A stretch of DNA of 64,000 nt, taken from NCBI GenBank assembly GCA_022315425.1, contig JAIUPT010000037.1:186001-250000 (forward strand). Direction: 5' to 3'. Positions 53,728 to 64,000 of the stretch are shown in pieces (the stretch's first letter is position 1; each line of letters starts with the position of its first letter). The DNA comes from Pseudevernia furfuracea. Its lineage: Eukaryota; Ascomycota; Lecanoromycetes; Lecanorales; Parmeliaceae. The notes below the pieces were generated by a model. It worked only from the letters and a program-made list of their open reading frames with translations. It was not told where the DNA came from and made no database searches. A program made the position numbers and the translations under genes.

Positions 53728-54721
53728 ATGCACCCATCACTTCTTGTTTCGCTGGTAGTCATTCTGGCTGCCTGGCATGTCACAGCAGTGCCAAACAACG
53801 GGAAATGCTACAATGCGGACCAAATCCAGGATGGCGGCTCGTTACCTTGCGATCCGGAAGCCGAAGTCAGTTTCTGCTGTGCGTTCGGCAATATCTGTCT
53901 CAGCAATGGGCTCTGCGAACCGAGCGGCAATCTAAGTCAATATGACACGCCTTACTTTACGAGCCTCTGCACTGACTATTCGTGGAACTCTCCTTCGACG
54001 TGCCTTGAGATCTGCAATAATAGCAAAGATAGGCAAGTAGTTTTCTACGATGTTGTACTTCTAGAGCTTCGATCGTGAGAAGCAAAGCTAACTTTCAATC
54101 CTCTCTTAGTATGTCGTACCTCAAAAACTCCGTATCATCGACACTACTAAACTGATATGAAAAGATCCCTCTAATGGCTCGGGTGTAAAACCTTGTGGGA
54201 ATGACAATTACTGCTGCTACGGTCTAGATGATTCAGGATGCTGCTCCACCCCATCCCTGCTATTTTCTTTAGGCTCTGGCCCAGCCACTATACAAACGAC
54301 CCTTGGTTCTACCCTGAAAAGCACCACTCCCAGGACGAGCGCCTCTCTCTCTACCAGCCCTTCCGTGCTACCGTCTCCTGCACCGTCCAGGACACCAGAA
54401 GTCTCCCCCCCATCCGCCGCGACCGTTACTACTCCCTCTTCTAGTGCTCGCCCAGGCAGTAACCATGTCGCCGTGGATGTAGGTATAGGTGTTGGAGTAC
54501 CAGTAGGCTTAGCTGTTCTCGCAGGCTTGGCCTATCTGCTATGGCGCCGATCGAACATCAGCGATGGTCGAGAGGAGGTCACAGCATATCTAGACAACAA
54601 GAAAGAGATGGATGTGAATCAGAGAGTTGTTCATCAAAGGTCTGAGATCGCAGAGGGCAGTAGAACATTGGAGCTCTCAGGACAGAGTCTTGTGGAACTA
54701 CAGCATCCGACATCAGCATGA
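53728..54721 (+). CDS. Cysteine-rich single-pass membrane glycoprotein
   Basis: It starts with a signal peptide (MHPSLLVSLVVILAAWHVTAVP). Exon 1 (53728 to about 54023-54032) encodes a Cys-rich ectodomain (CYNADQ, LPCDP, CCAFGNICLSNGLC, CTDY, CLEIC). Exon 2 (about 54165-54721) continues with VKPCGNDNYCCY and GCCSTP, then a Ser/Thr/Pro-rich stalk, a membrane helix (VGIGVGVPVGLAVLAGLAYLLWRR) and a cytoplasmic tail of about 60 residues. The intron has a clear CTAAC branch site before CTCTTAG (54109) and another AAG acceptor at 54164. No ordinary GT donor fits the frame, and a GC donor (GCAAAG at 54023 or GCAAGT at 54033) may be used. The layout resembles fungal cell-surface sensors or wall-linked proteins. 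Function unknown. Confidence 0.65.
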
Positions 54722-54887
54722 ACATCTGACAGTGGAATAGGATTCGGAGACGATATTGAGAGTATCCTGCTACGAGAAGCTTGTTGTTGGCAGATGGAAC
54801 CTTCTTTTAGAAACTACTCGGATTGTTTTATAGTTCTTTGATTTATAGTTCTTGATTATCGATGCTTGCGAGAAAAAAGTCACACCA

Positions 54888-55298
54888 CTAGCCCGCGCCA
54901 CATGTACGCAGTGATCCGATGCACGCGTAACATTTAATTCCCCAATCTTGTGAACGGAAACAATCCTCAACACATTCCTCCGACAACATCCCAGTCCCAA
55001 CGTCCTTTCCAGCGTCACTAACCAAAGTACCCCCTACATTCATCAAAGAGACAACATTGCCCTCAATAGCTACGAAAGTAGCCACGGACTTCATCGGAAG
55101 CCCAAATTCATTCGCCGGCACCAGGTCCTTCTCAAGTATCTTCCCAAGCGAAGAAAATGAGCTGCCGGTATTACTCACCACATCACCCGCCCACGTTAAG
55201 CCACCGACATTATCCCGAGCGTCGCACACCACGGCCATAACCTCCGTAACGAAATTGACGCCCAGGCTGCCACCATTCTCGAAGAAAAGAGGCATCAC
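54888..55298 (-). CDS. Possible small gene or exon, unrecognised
   Basis: A minus-strand frame of 136 residues with protein-like composition, starting MPLFFENGGSLGVNFV and containing AVVCDARDNVGGLTWAGDVV, FGLPMKSVATFVAIEG and a Cys-rich end (ECVEDCF, CYACIGSLRTCG). The frame is also open upstream of the Met, so this may be a terminal exon. The opposite strand is open for about 100 codons too, which lowers confidence. No family is recognised. Confidence 0.3.
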   Translation of the reverse strand: MMPLFFENGGSLGVNFVTEVMAVVCDARDNVGGLTWAGDVVSNTGSSFSSLGKILEKDLVPANEFGLPMKSVATFVAIEGNVVSLMNVGGTLVSDAGKDVGTGMLSEECVEDCFRSQDWGIKCYACIGSLRTCGAG

Positions 55299-56088
55299 TA
55301 GGGGGGGGGGTAGTGGATTAGGGACAGGATCGACTAGAACGTCGGCTTTGAGGACTTTGGCGGAAATGCGCTAGGCGTTGCTAAGAAGTTCGCTGGGTAG
55401 CCTGGGTCATCAGCTTGAGCAGAAAAGTCAATGCGATGAAAAGGGTCCATTTTCACTACTGGAGAACATGCTGTCCCAGCGGCTCTCGGTCTTGACAGCT
55501 TTCTACCGCGAGGCGTCAGAAGTCGGACTGATTACAATCTACTAGATTGGAATCGTAGGCGGGAATGCTAAGTACTCTGACCAACAACTTGTCATCGGAT
55601 TCAGTTTGCCGAACACTCGAAACAGTCTGCCAAGGTGAGCAGTGCTGACTTATAATATTACAGACGTAGGAATGGCTATGAAGTTACGTTTTTTCTGTCC
55701 CAGAGGTAATAAATTTGATTCACATTGTTTCTCGTATTCTGCTTCTGATTCACAGATCCCGCGCACGTCCGACGCTCAGGGGCTATTGCGCTGTTGTTAT
55801 CATAGCATGGGCAGCGTATGGAAACGCTACCGATCGGGCGTGCATGGGGCCTGTGTACGATTTGGCTGCAATGCCTTTCTTTCTAGTGAGCAAGCCGCTA
55901 ATCGATACTTTTATCAACTCTTTACCTTCCCAGCAGTCGTGGCTCAGTTAAACAAAGTCCACGTCGCTTTCTGTGGAACGTTTCAAGCTTTTACTAACAT
56001 TTAACAATGCGAAAATAACAATGTTGACCATACGGATTGGGCGGACAGCTATTCTGGATAGATATAAAAGTATATAACACCTCGGCAA
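55299..56088. other. Intergenic, no gene seen
   Basis: Includes a poly-G run (55301-55310). Open frames are short and unremarkable. Confidence 0.4.
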
Positions 56089-57013
56089 ATGTTCATGCAA
56101 CAGCGTATCGAGGACATTAGCGCAGCCTTCGCAGCAGCAAACCTGCCTCCAGGCAGCGCTGAAGAGAAGGCTTTTAGCATGCTTAAAGCCAGCTGTTTTC
56201 CGTCGACACTTACGTTCGCGATAAATGCCATGGTTTCTGTCCCTGCTGTACTGGCTGCATTGGATATCCAAAAGAGAGTTGCTGCTTCAGAATGTCCGCT
56301 CACGACAACGAGCCAAGTGGTGTCTACCAATCAGACAGCATCCAGCACCACCTTTCCAGCGCAGCCGTCACCACAAAATGCATCGATCACACTACCACCA
56401 CCACCACCTCTACCAATATTAACTCAACACAACCTCCCAAGCACTCTCTCAACAATGGCCTTCATTCCGGCCGTTCCTGCCAACCCTTCCGTCGGCCCCG
56501 TCCTCTGCAACCCCTGGATCCCAGCGAACAAAGACATCCCTGCCTAAGGTACAACGGCATTGCCAAGCACAAAGGCTGTTTCAGCCCTGTCCGAGTCGCC
56601 GCCATCAACGCCACTCTCCCCATTATGGCCATCAACAACATCGACCCCAGCAGATTTATTGACAATACCGCCGGAAACCCAACGCAAGCTTACAACGACG
56701 GTTAAGGGCGTCACCTACTTTGTGAATATCGGCTGGATTCCCCAGCTGCACCGATTTTGCCCAGCAGAGTTCTGGGGCGCTGAATGATAGGGGCTGGGCG
56801 GGGCAGCAAGTGCTCAACAGCACGTATGCGGAGTGTAACAGTAACGGCATTGGGGGATATAGAGACGTAGGGTGTTTGCGGTTGGGCTTCTTTCCGACCG
56901 CGGTCAAGGTCAACGTGCCGGCAAAGTTTGCAGTGACTAAGACTGAGTGTTGGTATGAGGGATTCGACCACCATTTTTCACAATCAGATGTGTTTCTAGG
57001 GCGTCTCGAATAA
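56089..57013 (+). pseudogene. Broken coding relic, probably a former secreted or surface protein
   Basis: The first piece (56089-56547) has DISAAFAAANLPPGSAEEKAFSML, then a Thr/Ser/Pro-rich stretch. It ends at TAA 56545-56547, which a C to T change of CAA would explain. The same frame then stays open to 56787 (GVTYFVNIGWIP). A third piece in another frame (56810-57013) contains NSTYAECNSNGIGGYRDVGCLRLGFFP, a Cys/Gly pattern common at the C-terminal ends of fungal secreted proteins. I take the set as one decayed gene. Introns are an alternative. Family not named. Confidence 0.35.
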
Positions 57014-59066
57014 GATTACAGTAAGCAGGCTAACTCCAGGCCAGCCGTCTAGCTATCGGCCCTTTCCACCCCGGGCTAGCCCCCTAAAAGGGTATTTCAA
57101 TTTGCCGACGTTCCACATATTGAGGTGATGGATAGAGTAATACCGACGCAGATAGATTAACGAGATATCCTCGATAACGAGTGTAAGACAGGGAGTGACT
57201 TCTGGTCCTACAGTAATCTACGATAACTACAGATTCTTAACGTCCTATGATATTCCCTCTAAGGTAGGCTGGTCTCAGCAAAGACCTCTACCCCAGCACA
57301 ACCTCCTTCCATTGCGCTGTCACAAGGCCATCGTCCATTGCGGACTTGTGAAAGTCACGTAAGCCTGCCCTGTAGGCTTCTCGACACCTCCTTCACTAAC
57401 CCACAAAGGAAGCTCCTAAAGCCTTTCCGTTCCGCCAATTCAGAGCCATGAGCTTTGAAGGGCCTCGTGGCTTCGGAGGTTTCCCTTTGCCTGAAGAGGT
57501 AGCTAAATAAACATGCGAGGCACTCCAATCGACGATACTGGCAGCGGATGAATCTCATGCGCGGTGATTACGATAATTCAAAGGCGTCTCAGACCAACGC
57601 ACCCATTTTAAGAAAGGGCTACAGCGACTGGAAAAATGGAAACGATATGGCGTGACCCTTGGCTTCAAAGACGCCACTGCCGGGACAGTCGACGTAATAA
57701 CCGATGCTAAGGGCACGCATCGCATGGTCCGAGAGTATATCGTGCGGTACGAGGCTACAGTCCACCAGGCATAAAAATTGGGGCATCTCCGCTTCGCGGA
57801 GACGTGGATGGAACCCTTCATTCCTTCCCCGTGCGAGTCCATATGGGACCCCATACCTGTCCTAGCAAGGCTTCACGGTTTAGTGACGACCAAGCGGCTT
57901 CATGGCAAAAATCTGCCAGGACAGGAGCGTACCGTCCGATGCCGTCCACTGGTTACCGACAAGCACCGATTGATTACCTTTTGGTGCACGCATCCTGCAG
58001 TCGACGACGATCAGCACTAATGCACCTCGCCATTAAGTATGCGAGCCGATTAACCTGCGCAAGACTGCGTTCTTCTGTCCCATGGATTGATTCAAAGTCA
58101 GCACTCAATATTTGAATAGTTCAGAAGGGTAAGAACGGGGAATTTTGTTTTACGAGGCTGTGAAACATTGATAAGATCCCCCCATATCGGTGAGCTTTCA
58201 GTCGGGTTGTTTTGGGGTAGCAGCTTTCGCAGCCTCCTCGAAGTAGGTAGGAGCGTCGGAATGGGCCAACAAGCCTTGGAGATCTATCAATCTAGGTACG
58301 GTTGCTTCGGACCGTGATCCGGCGGATCCCAATGGAGCGATGTTCAGCTCGGCCGACGTGCATCATTAGCGTGGAATTATGGTTGGGGTTACAAGTTGTA
58401 GCCATGCGACGACCGAGCCTACTTACAAGAAGGTTGTCGAGACATTCGAAGTCTATAATACTCTATAACATCCGCCGGTTTAAAGGGACGTCAAGGTCGA
58501 TAAATCTCTACGCGTGTCCTCATGCAGAAAACAGATCAGGGCAAGCAGAGTCGATTTTTCACTTGCTATACTGTTGTAGAGTCTAGGCTCAGCCTGGTCC
58601 GCAATGCTGTGCCATTTTGGGGGGTAGTGGGGGGCTCGACTCCCACCAACGTTGCTTGCCGCTGGTGCCGCAGCCATGCCATGTTTCGAATGGTTACTAT
58701 GCATCTGAAGGCTTACTGCTTACTTCGCCAAAGATGATGTATGGAATATTTTTGCCAGAGCAGCCACATTGAGCTCTGCCTGATGATTCGCTACTCTACC
58801 TTCGGAGAAGAATCTTTTCTTGGTCTCTTTCTTAGTCCCAAGTGGGCATTGATCAACGCGTCATTGTACTATCTCGAACTATCTCGAGCCATCCCTGGTA
58901 GCTGAATGCCGCTATGCGGCTCAAAGTTGGTTCCACAATCCTCTCACGGGGTATAATACCAGCGTCAACCTGCTGAGAAAGAGCTGGGTTGGGAGTACAT
59001 CGCTCGTCAAGACGCTCTTTAGACCATTCCCTCATTTCCATACCATCTATTCTTGACACTTCCACC
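57014..59066. other. 2.1-kb stretch with a repeat copy and one short orphan frame
   Basis: A clean 67-codon plus-strand frame (57571-57774) ends HRMVREYIVRYEATVHQA. A perfect hairpin CTCCGCTTCGCGGAG lies at 57785-57799. The second copy of the dispersed repeat is at 57800-58140. No gene is firmly supported. Confidence 0.4.
57800..58140. repeat. Diverged dispersed repeat, copy 2
   Basis: Same orientation as copy 1 at 52340-52710. See that entry for the shared blocks. Confidence 0.5.
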
Positions 59067-60038
59067 ATGAAGTTCACCAAATCCAAGAAAGAACCCAAGA
59101 AGACCCCCGAAGAAGAATACGCCGAACAGATCTCCCCCCTCGCGGAGAACGAATTGCGCGACCTCCACAAAGATCTCAAAATCGATCATTACGGTAACAG
59201 CACCGCTGCCGTGATCAACACCGCATCTGGCGTCGGGCTTCTCAGCATGCGCTCAACCACTCGCAGATACCGAACGGAATGCATGCAGATCGAAGCCATG
59301 GAGGCTCGCATGGAGGAAATGGGATGGACGCCCCACCCGAACCGATATAGGGATGCCGTACCCATTGCGCTTGGAGTCGCCGCGGGGACCACGGCCGGCA
59401 TGTCGTTTGGCCTAATCAACGTTGAAAAGCATGCGAGACGCACCAAGGACTATGTGAAGAAGAAGGACTTGTTCAAGACGAAGGAGCCGGTGGAGACTAA
59501 AGAAAGCGATGCCGGGACCGAGGAGGCTGAAGTGGACGACGCTGAGACCGAGGTTGCTGAAGAGGTTGTTGAAGAGGTGGAAGTCGCAGAGCCTCCTGTG
59601 GAACACGCACAGGCTCTTGAAACGACGACCACCGCGCACGTCATGGTCGAGCACAGAATGGCAAGAAAACCGGTCCCGGCCCCAGCGGCAACCAATACCG
59701 AAGGAGCAACTTCGCAGCCAGAAGATGTCGCTATTGCTGCCGAGGCTACCACAACCGCCCAAGACACCTCTGTGGTCTCGGCCGAACCAACCGCCACGAC
59801 TGGAAGACACGCCCCTTCCGCAGACGCATGTCCGACCACGGAGCCGAAGGTGACGAAGAAAGAAGCTCTCTTCTCCCAGGTCTCCGTGATGAACCAGAAA
59901 ATGCGCAGCTTCCGTTTCCAGAAAGACAAGGGGGAGAAGGAGACGACGGTTTCCGTCACGGAGGTTGCTCGCGATGCTCAGAGTCCCGTCGCGGATGCAG
60001 ATGCAGATGCAGTCATCAGTCACGGCGTGGCCGGCTAA
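59067..60038 (+). CDS. Conserved-looking fungal protein, unknown function, 323 residues
   Basis: An intronless frame. I choose the Met at 59067 (context CCACCATGA, followed by KFTKSKKEPKKTPEEEYAEQ) over an in-frame Met 26 codons upstream that looks like translated leader. Residues 1-135 look folded: helical, with NELRDLHKDLKIDHYGNSTAAVINTASGVGLLSMRSTTRRY and a short hydrophobic Gly/Ala stretch (VPIALGVAAGTTAGMSFGLI, about 94-113), which might be a membrane segment. The remainder is low-complexity, rich in Glu, Val, Thr and Ala, ending with a DADADA repeat. No known domain is recognised. Good codon use and an intact frame set it apart from the surrounding relics. It converges with the HET pseudogene. 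Confidence 0.7.
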   Translation: MKFTKSKKEPKKTPEEEYAEQISPLAENELRDLHKDLKIDHYGNSTAAVINTASGVGLLSMRSTTRRYRTECMQIEAMEARMEEMGWTPHPNRYRDAVPIALGVAAGTTAGMSFGLINVEKHARRTKDYVKKKDLFKTKEPVETKESDAGTEEAEVDDAETEVAEEVVEEVEVAEPPVEHAQALETTTTAHVMVEHRMARKPVPAPAATNTEGATSQPEDVAIAAEATTTAQDTSVVSAEPTATTGRHAPSADACPTTEPKVTKKEALFSQVSVMNQKMRSFRFQKDKGEKETTVSVTEVARDAQSPVADADADAVISHGVAG

Positions 60039-60864
60039 TCTAGAGAAGCCCGCCAATGTACGCATCCGAGGCGAACGGGTGTGTGTTGCTTGACCCGACG
60101 GGTCTGGACTGGAGATGATCCCCGCGTTTCGCGTGACATGAAAATGTTTTCTACACGCCTAGGCCGGGGAAATTGAAAGACTTGAAAACTTTTGAGCCGT
60201 TGTTGGATATGGATGTCATTGTCGTCCAGGCTCGCAAGCTGAAACTCACTGTTACGTTATCGTCGAAGTGAATGATCGTCGGTAATCTTTGTCGGCGTGA
60301 TTAACATGTATAAAAAATATATATACTTTGCTTGATAAGTATCTAGAAAGATACGGGTTAACCATATTAATCTATATTGTTTATTTTTGTCGCGAGTGTG
60401 GCGAGGCCGGCCGGCGGCTTCCACTAGCGCCTTGACACTCCCAATTTCCAGTTTTCTACTGGTACCACCGTCCATACTCCTTCTATAGCATTAAATCTCT
60501 TGCTCACCAGGACACCACACGACTCGCTCTGGCACGTTCCTACCGCTTTAAACATGACATCTGTTACGTGCGAGCGTCGGCGAGAGTATCGGTATCGTAG
60601 AGATTTCAAGCTACCTTGCTTCAACATTGAAGATAATCGATATCGCTCAAGCGAGACTGACAAAGCTTCCACTTGGGTTTGGCTAGGATCCACAGAGTTT
60701 CATCAACAGGCTTCAAGACCCCCTCTATACTCTATGCGCCACACTGTTATGAGGTTTCCAGCTCGATGGGAAGAACAACCTTCCAGTAACTCGTCCCACG
60801 TCCTCGAGTAGGACCGAGCTTATCCGCGTTTACGGCCCCTTTATTGATTATAAACTTCTGGACC
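60039..60864. other. Convergent intergenic, no gene seen
   Basis: AT-rich strip at 60300-60395. Unlike the three convergent gaps of the left part, it has no microsatellites. Confidence 0.4.
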
Positions 60865-62450
60865 CTATACACAATATTCCCTGTTTATTATATCTAAGAC
60901 CAACTTAGGTATCCTACCTTGAGAGGTACAGTCTGGGAAGGGGTCTTGGGCTTTCAAGGTAATGCTCTGTCGAAGTCCGTTTCGGGGAGTCCCCATAGGA
61001 AGGGAATGTGATACGAGATTCTCAGGTAGCTTTTTATGTCGAAGAAGGCGCGGTGAGAGTCTAAAGGAAAAAAGAGCGAGCGTGATAGGTACTGACGGAT
61101 GAGGATACCGAACATGCGAAAATCCCAGTTCTTTTGGTGCTTGCTGTTATTGCCACTTGATGGTTGGCTGGGTGGGTGTTGGGTGCTGCTGTCCCAGGTG
61201 TCGAGATGCTTGAGAGGGTTGCTGAAGATGCCGTGTTTTCGGATTGATAGAGTTCCCGATGGTGGTTCGAGAATTGATTCGGAGAAGGATTCGGTGGAGC
61301 ATTCGAGGAATACTTCGTTTTTTGGTCAAGATGAGGCATCGTGAGGAAAGAATCGCTTCTTGGAATGTCCAAGCTCGGTGGCGCCAGCAACTCTGATCTA
61401 CGGCTGTTGCTGGCTTTTCTGTGGGCTCTAGATTCTCTCGTGGTAAGTCGGGGAGCGTGGTCGTTAGTTTTCGACCATGGGTGGGTCTGCACAATTGCCA
61501 TACGTTTCGTGTGCCCCACCTTACGCCTGCGAGATCACTATCTGCTGTAGTTGCTGTCGCGGCGATGATGGTGAAATATGCGTTCCTGTATATGTTATAC
61601 ATGTTTTCAAGTTGGCTGGATTGGTCTTCAGCATCGTCTTGGATTATACATAGTGAATCCACCTAAAGATATCGCTGCTTTATCTCTTGCACAAGCGTGA
61701 TCGTATCCTCAATTGACCGTGGGAGTATCTTTGGAAGGTACAAAACCTAAGCAGGGTGACCACCTTCTTGAGGTTCGATGGTGAAATCAGCTTTACAGGC
61801 TCTGAAAGGGAGCTTTTTGAGAGTTTTAGTCCCCCATACGTAACTTAAAGCAATGTACTCGCATCCAGGTGGCGCTAGTACGACTTTACGAGCGTGTACA
61901 TCGACCAGACGGAGATAACTCCTCCCTACGGAAGCTGTCGGCGACAAAGGCGTACATTTTTCATGCGTCATCCGACATCGTTCCAGCCAGCCATTGACAA
62001 TTCTGAAATCCGCCTGCTTCTGGCGGACAAGTCGACCTTGGTACAAAGGTCCATTCGGGGAGAAATCTTCGGCTACCAAACATACTCTAGCTGGTGCAGC
62101 GTGTCTGGAAGTTTCGGAAGTTTCGCTATGCCCACATATACAGCAGCTAGCTTCCTCGAATCTTCATCGTGCCAGATACTGTCTTTCTGTCGACGTTCAT
62201 CGAGGGAGCTTCTACCGGTGATGATCATTTCTTGACTGCTGCTTGGAGTTTCTTCTGGATGAATGACTAGGGTAGCTGTTATTAGTTCTTTCATTAGATC
62301 ACAGAAAGAGCATTCGGTTTCGTGTTTGATCTGATCCCACGGTCTTCAGCGGTAGCGCTTTCCTTGGTCGTCTTCTGGATTAAAGAGCCCATCAAAGTTG
62401 ATAATGTTGCAAGCTGCCCACGGCTCATCGGGTGCATTGACGGTGCTCAT
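60865..62450 (-). pseudogene. HET-domain (heterokaryon incompatibility) gene, inactivated
   Basis: Minus strand. From the ATG at 62450: MSTVNAPDEPWAACNIINFDG, CSFCDLM, then WLERCRMTHEKC. The HET core follows: YIALSYVWG, LPKILPRSIEDTITL, VDSLCIIQDD, QLENMYNIYRNAYFTIIAAT, RAWTFQEAILSSRCLI, VFLECSTESFSESI; later QYLSRSLFFPLDSHRAFF and FLWGLPETDFDRAL. Breaks: TGA 62346-62348, a frameshift near 62075-62090, TAG 61747-61749, TAG 61663-61665 (replacing the Trp of the usual YLWVDSL), and one extra base in an A6 run (61318-61323 on the plus strand). Its frame ends at 60865. All three nonsense codons are explained by C:G to T:A change. Intact HET proteins trigger cell death on non-self fusion. This copy cannot make one. 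Confidence 0.85.
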
Positions 62451-64000
62451 TCTTTTTGATCGAGTGAATAGTATAGTAGTCCACTGTGACTTGTTTGAGC
62501 GTAGATTCCTTCAAAAGAGAACGGAGAGCGATACTGCCACGCAACTTGAGAACAAGAAGTTATTGTAGCATGGCTATATTGGATCTCGGAAAAGGCTCGT
62601 GGAAGAACGTTGGCTTTACCGCCTAGAGTCCATGTGCTACCTTTGGAGTGGAGAGAGGCCATCAAATCTCCCCGCATCGCCGCCAACTCGCTTGAACAAC
62701 TGCCAGACTCTCCGACGTAAGCTTCCCGGCGGGCCCAACGGCCCCCCCCCCCCCCCCCGGCTTCCCCCCGGACCAGGCGCCGAGGCTCATGGTTTTCGCT
62801 CCTGTAGGGGCCAACTCGATTGATGCGAATCCGATCGACCCACAGAAAGCACGCTCACGGACCCTCGCTTCGCAAAATGAAGCAAGGCAGCGTGGAGGTT
62901 CTCCATGATACCGGTACTCTCTCCGTCGCGAGTGACAAGGTGTCTTGATTAAAAGAAGTGCCAACCTCACAAACATACCTACTCACGACACTGCTTCACA
63001 AAGCCGGAGGAGTCTTGGAGCGAGCGAGCGAGACGGATATCAGACCCGCCTTCGATGCGATGCCACGGTCAAGCTTTTCCGGGGCCCGAGAGGCCAAGAA
63101 AGGGGGGGGGGCGGATAGGGGACTGTGCGTGAGGGCAGTTGGTGGCTCGTTATGGCATTGCCTGCAGCTGTTTTCGGCTGGGCGTTGAGACCACCACCGT
63201 TTCGACTGGAAAGCGAGCGAGCGGCGTCCGGGAAGGAGCGGCAGAGTGTACTCTACCGAATATTGATGATCTGTCGGATCGTTGTTGAAGGGATACTTGA
63301 TTGATTGATTGATCGATTGATTGATTGATTGATTCAATTAATTAATTCTACAGAGTCATACATTCCTAGCCTAGCCAGAAGAAGCCCGAGAAGATAGTGT
63401 ACGAGTAGATGCTCGTGCTAAGAACTATAGTCAGTACTCGAACAAGTACCTAAGTATAAACACACACCCCCTTCTTCAACAACCGGTCGCGTGTGTCTCT
63501 GTCCCGTTTTTCTTCTATATTGCTCTATCTGAAGCTCATCGAGTCCACTCGGCAAAGTCAAACTACGAGTAATAGCCTCCCCCCCCTTTCCTTTTTTTTT
63601 AACTAGAGTAGGCGTATATATCTTACCACTCCCCCCCCCCCCACATGTGTATTATATAGGCGCATACCTAACACCCCCCCCCCCCCCCCCTCTTTCCCGA
63701 CCTTGGGCAATTTTCCTATTTTCGGGGATTACCTGTTGGATTGGGAACAAAAGAAAACAAGAAAAAGCGAAAAAAGAAAAAGAGAAAAAGAAACAAATCA
63801 CGTCCTCCCTTCCACTAGAGTACGTGGTGGAAGTAATCAGGGGTGATTTCTTCAAAGACTGGCGAAGTGTGGGGTTCTCGATTTCACCAGAAGATATCTA
63901 TCGCCTTGGTATGGATAGATGAATTTCAACGACTACGAGGTTTTTGCTCTGTGCACCTTCTTTGAAGAAGTATCGTTGAATGATGTCCACAACATCTCTA
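62451..64000. other. Right-end stretch without a supported gene
   Basis: Contains long C runs (62742-62758, 63632-63642, 63674-63690), a GGGGGG run at 63101, a GATT tetranucleotide array (63299-63334) and A-rich strips (63746-63800). The open frames are short or low-complexity. A gene could begin beyond the window. Confidence 0.45.

Noticed and set aside
54888..55374. Plus-strand open frame 55057-55374 as an alternative to the minus-strand frame
   Set aside because: It is Ser/Thr/Pro-rich without ordered segments. The minus-strand frame has the more protein-like composition, though neither is secure.

Overview
The window is nuclear DNA of a filamentous ascomycete (Pezizomycotina). The evidence is short introns of about 50-75 bp with CTAAC/CTGAC-type branch sites, and families typical of the group: an Ish1/Msc1 repeat protein, a CSC1-type channel, a HET-domain relic, an ankyrin relic and a small secreted cysteine protein. 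The decayed genes carry nonsense codons of the CAG/CAA/CGA to TAG/TAA/TGA type, as expected from repeat-induced point mutation (RIP). Class Dothideomycetes is my guess only.

Left part (1 to about 44.3 kb) is a normal gene-dense compartment. In order: the end of an unrecognised conserved protein; an eight-repeat Ish1 protein; a D-2-hydroxyacid dehydrogenase; (4.4 kb of simple repeats); a Kes1-type oxysterol-binding protein; phosphoglucomutase; oligoribonuclease; a Gfo/Idh/MocA oxidoreductase; an unrecognised fungal protein; a membrane-anchored USP deubiquitinase divergent from mitochondrial ribosomal protein L9; a CSC1/DUF221 channel; a large disordered protein with C-terminal membrane segments; a short F-box-like protein; a peroxisomal FAD amine oxidase ending in SKL; the TATA-binding protein; and an SR-rich HEL117-like protein. 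These are mostly housekeeping genes and do not form a pathway cluster. Two tight divergent pairs (16.4-16.7 kb and 25.2-25.5 kb) probably share promoters. The second holds a perfect inverted repeat carrying CCAAT boxes on both strands.

Three tail-to-tail intergenic gaps in this part (6.6-11.0, 21.5-23.1 and 30.3-31.4 kb) are packed with mixed microsatellites, including a roughly 630-bp pentanucleotide array. The same kind of sequence has invaded the FAD oxidase gene, where it forms a Ser/Pro tract in exon 2 and most of intron 1 (a TAGGGA hexamer array one base away from the common telomere repeat).

Right part (about 44.3-64 kb) is accessory: gene-poor, with diverged repeats (a MITE-like family with one copy at 42.6 and one at 47.6 kb; another repeat at 52.3 and 57.8 kb). 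It has an ankyrin pseudogene, a HET pseudogene and smaller coding relics. A few apparently intact genes remain: a small secreted protein, a GNAT acetyltransferase, a cysteine-rich single-pass membrane protein and a conserved-looking unknown protein at 59.1-60.0 kb.

I found no convincing new multi-gene system. The most unusual items are the repeat invasion of the oxidase gene, the placement of microsatellite arrays in convergent gaps, the palindromic CCAAT promoter, the 13-nt exon of the TBP gene, and the two genes killed by RIP-type nonsense codons.
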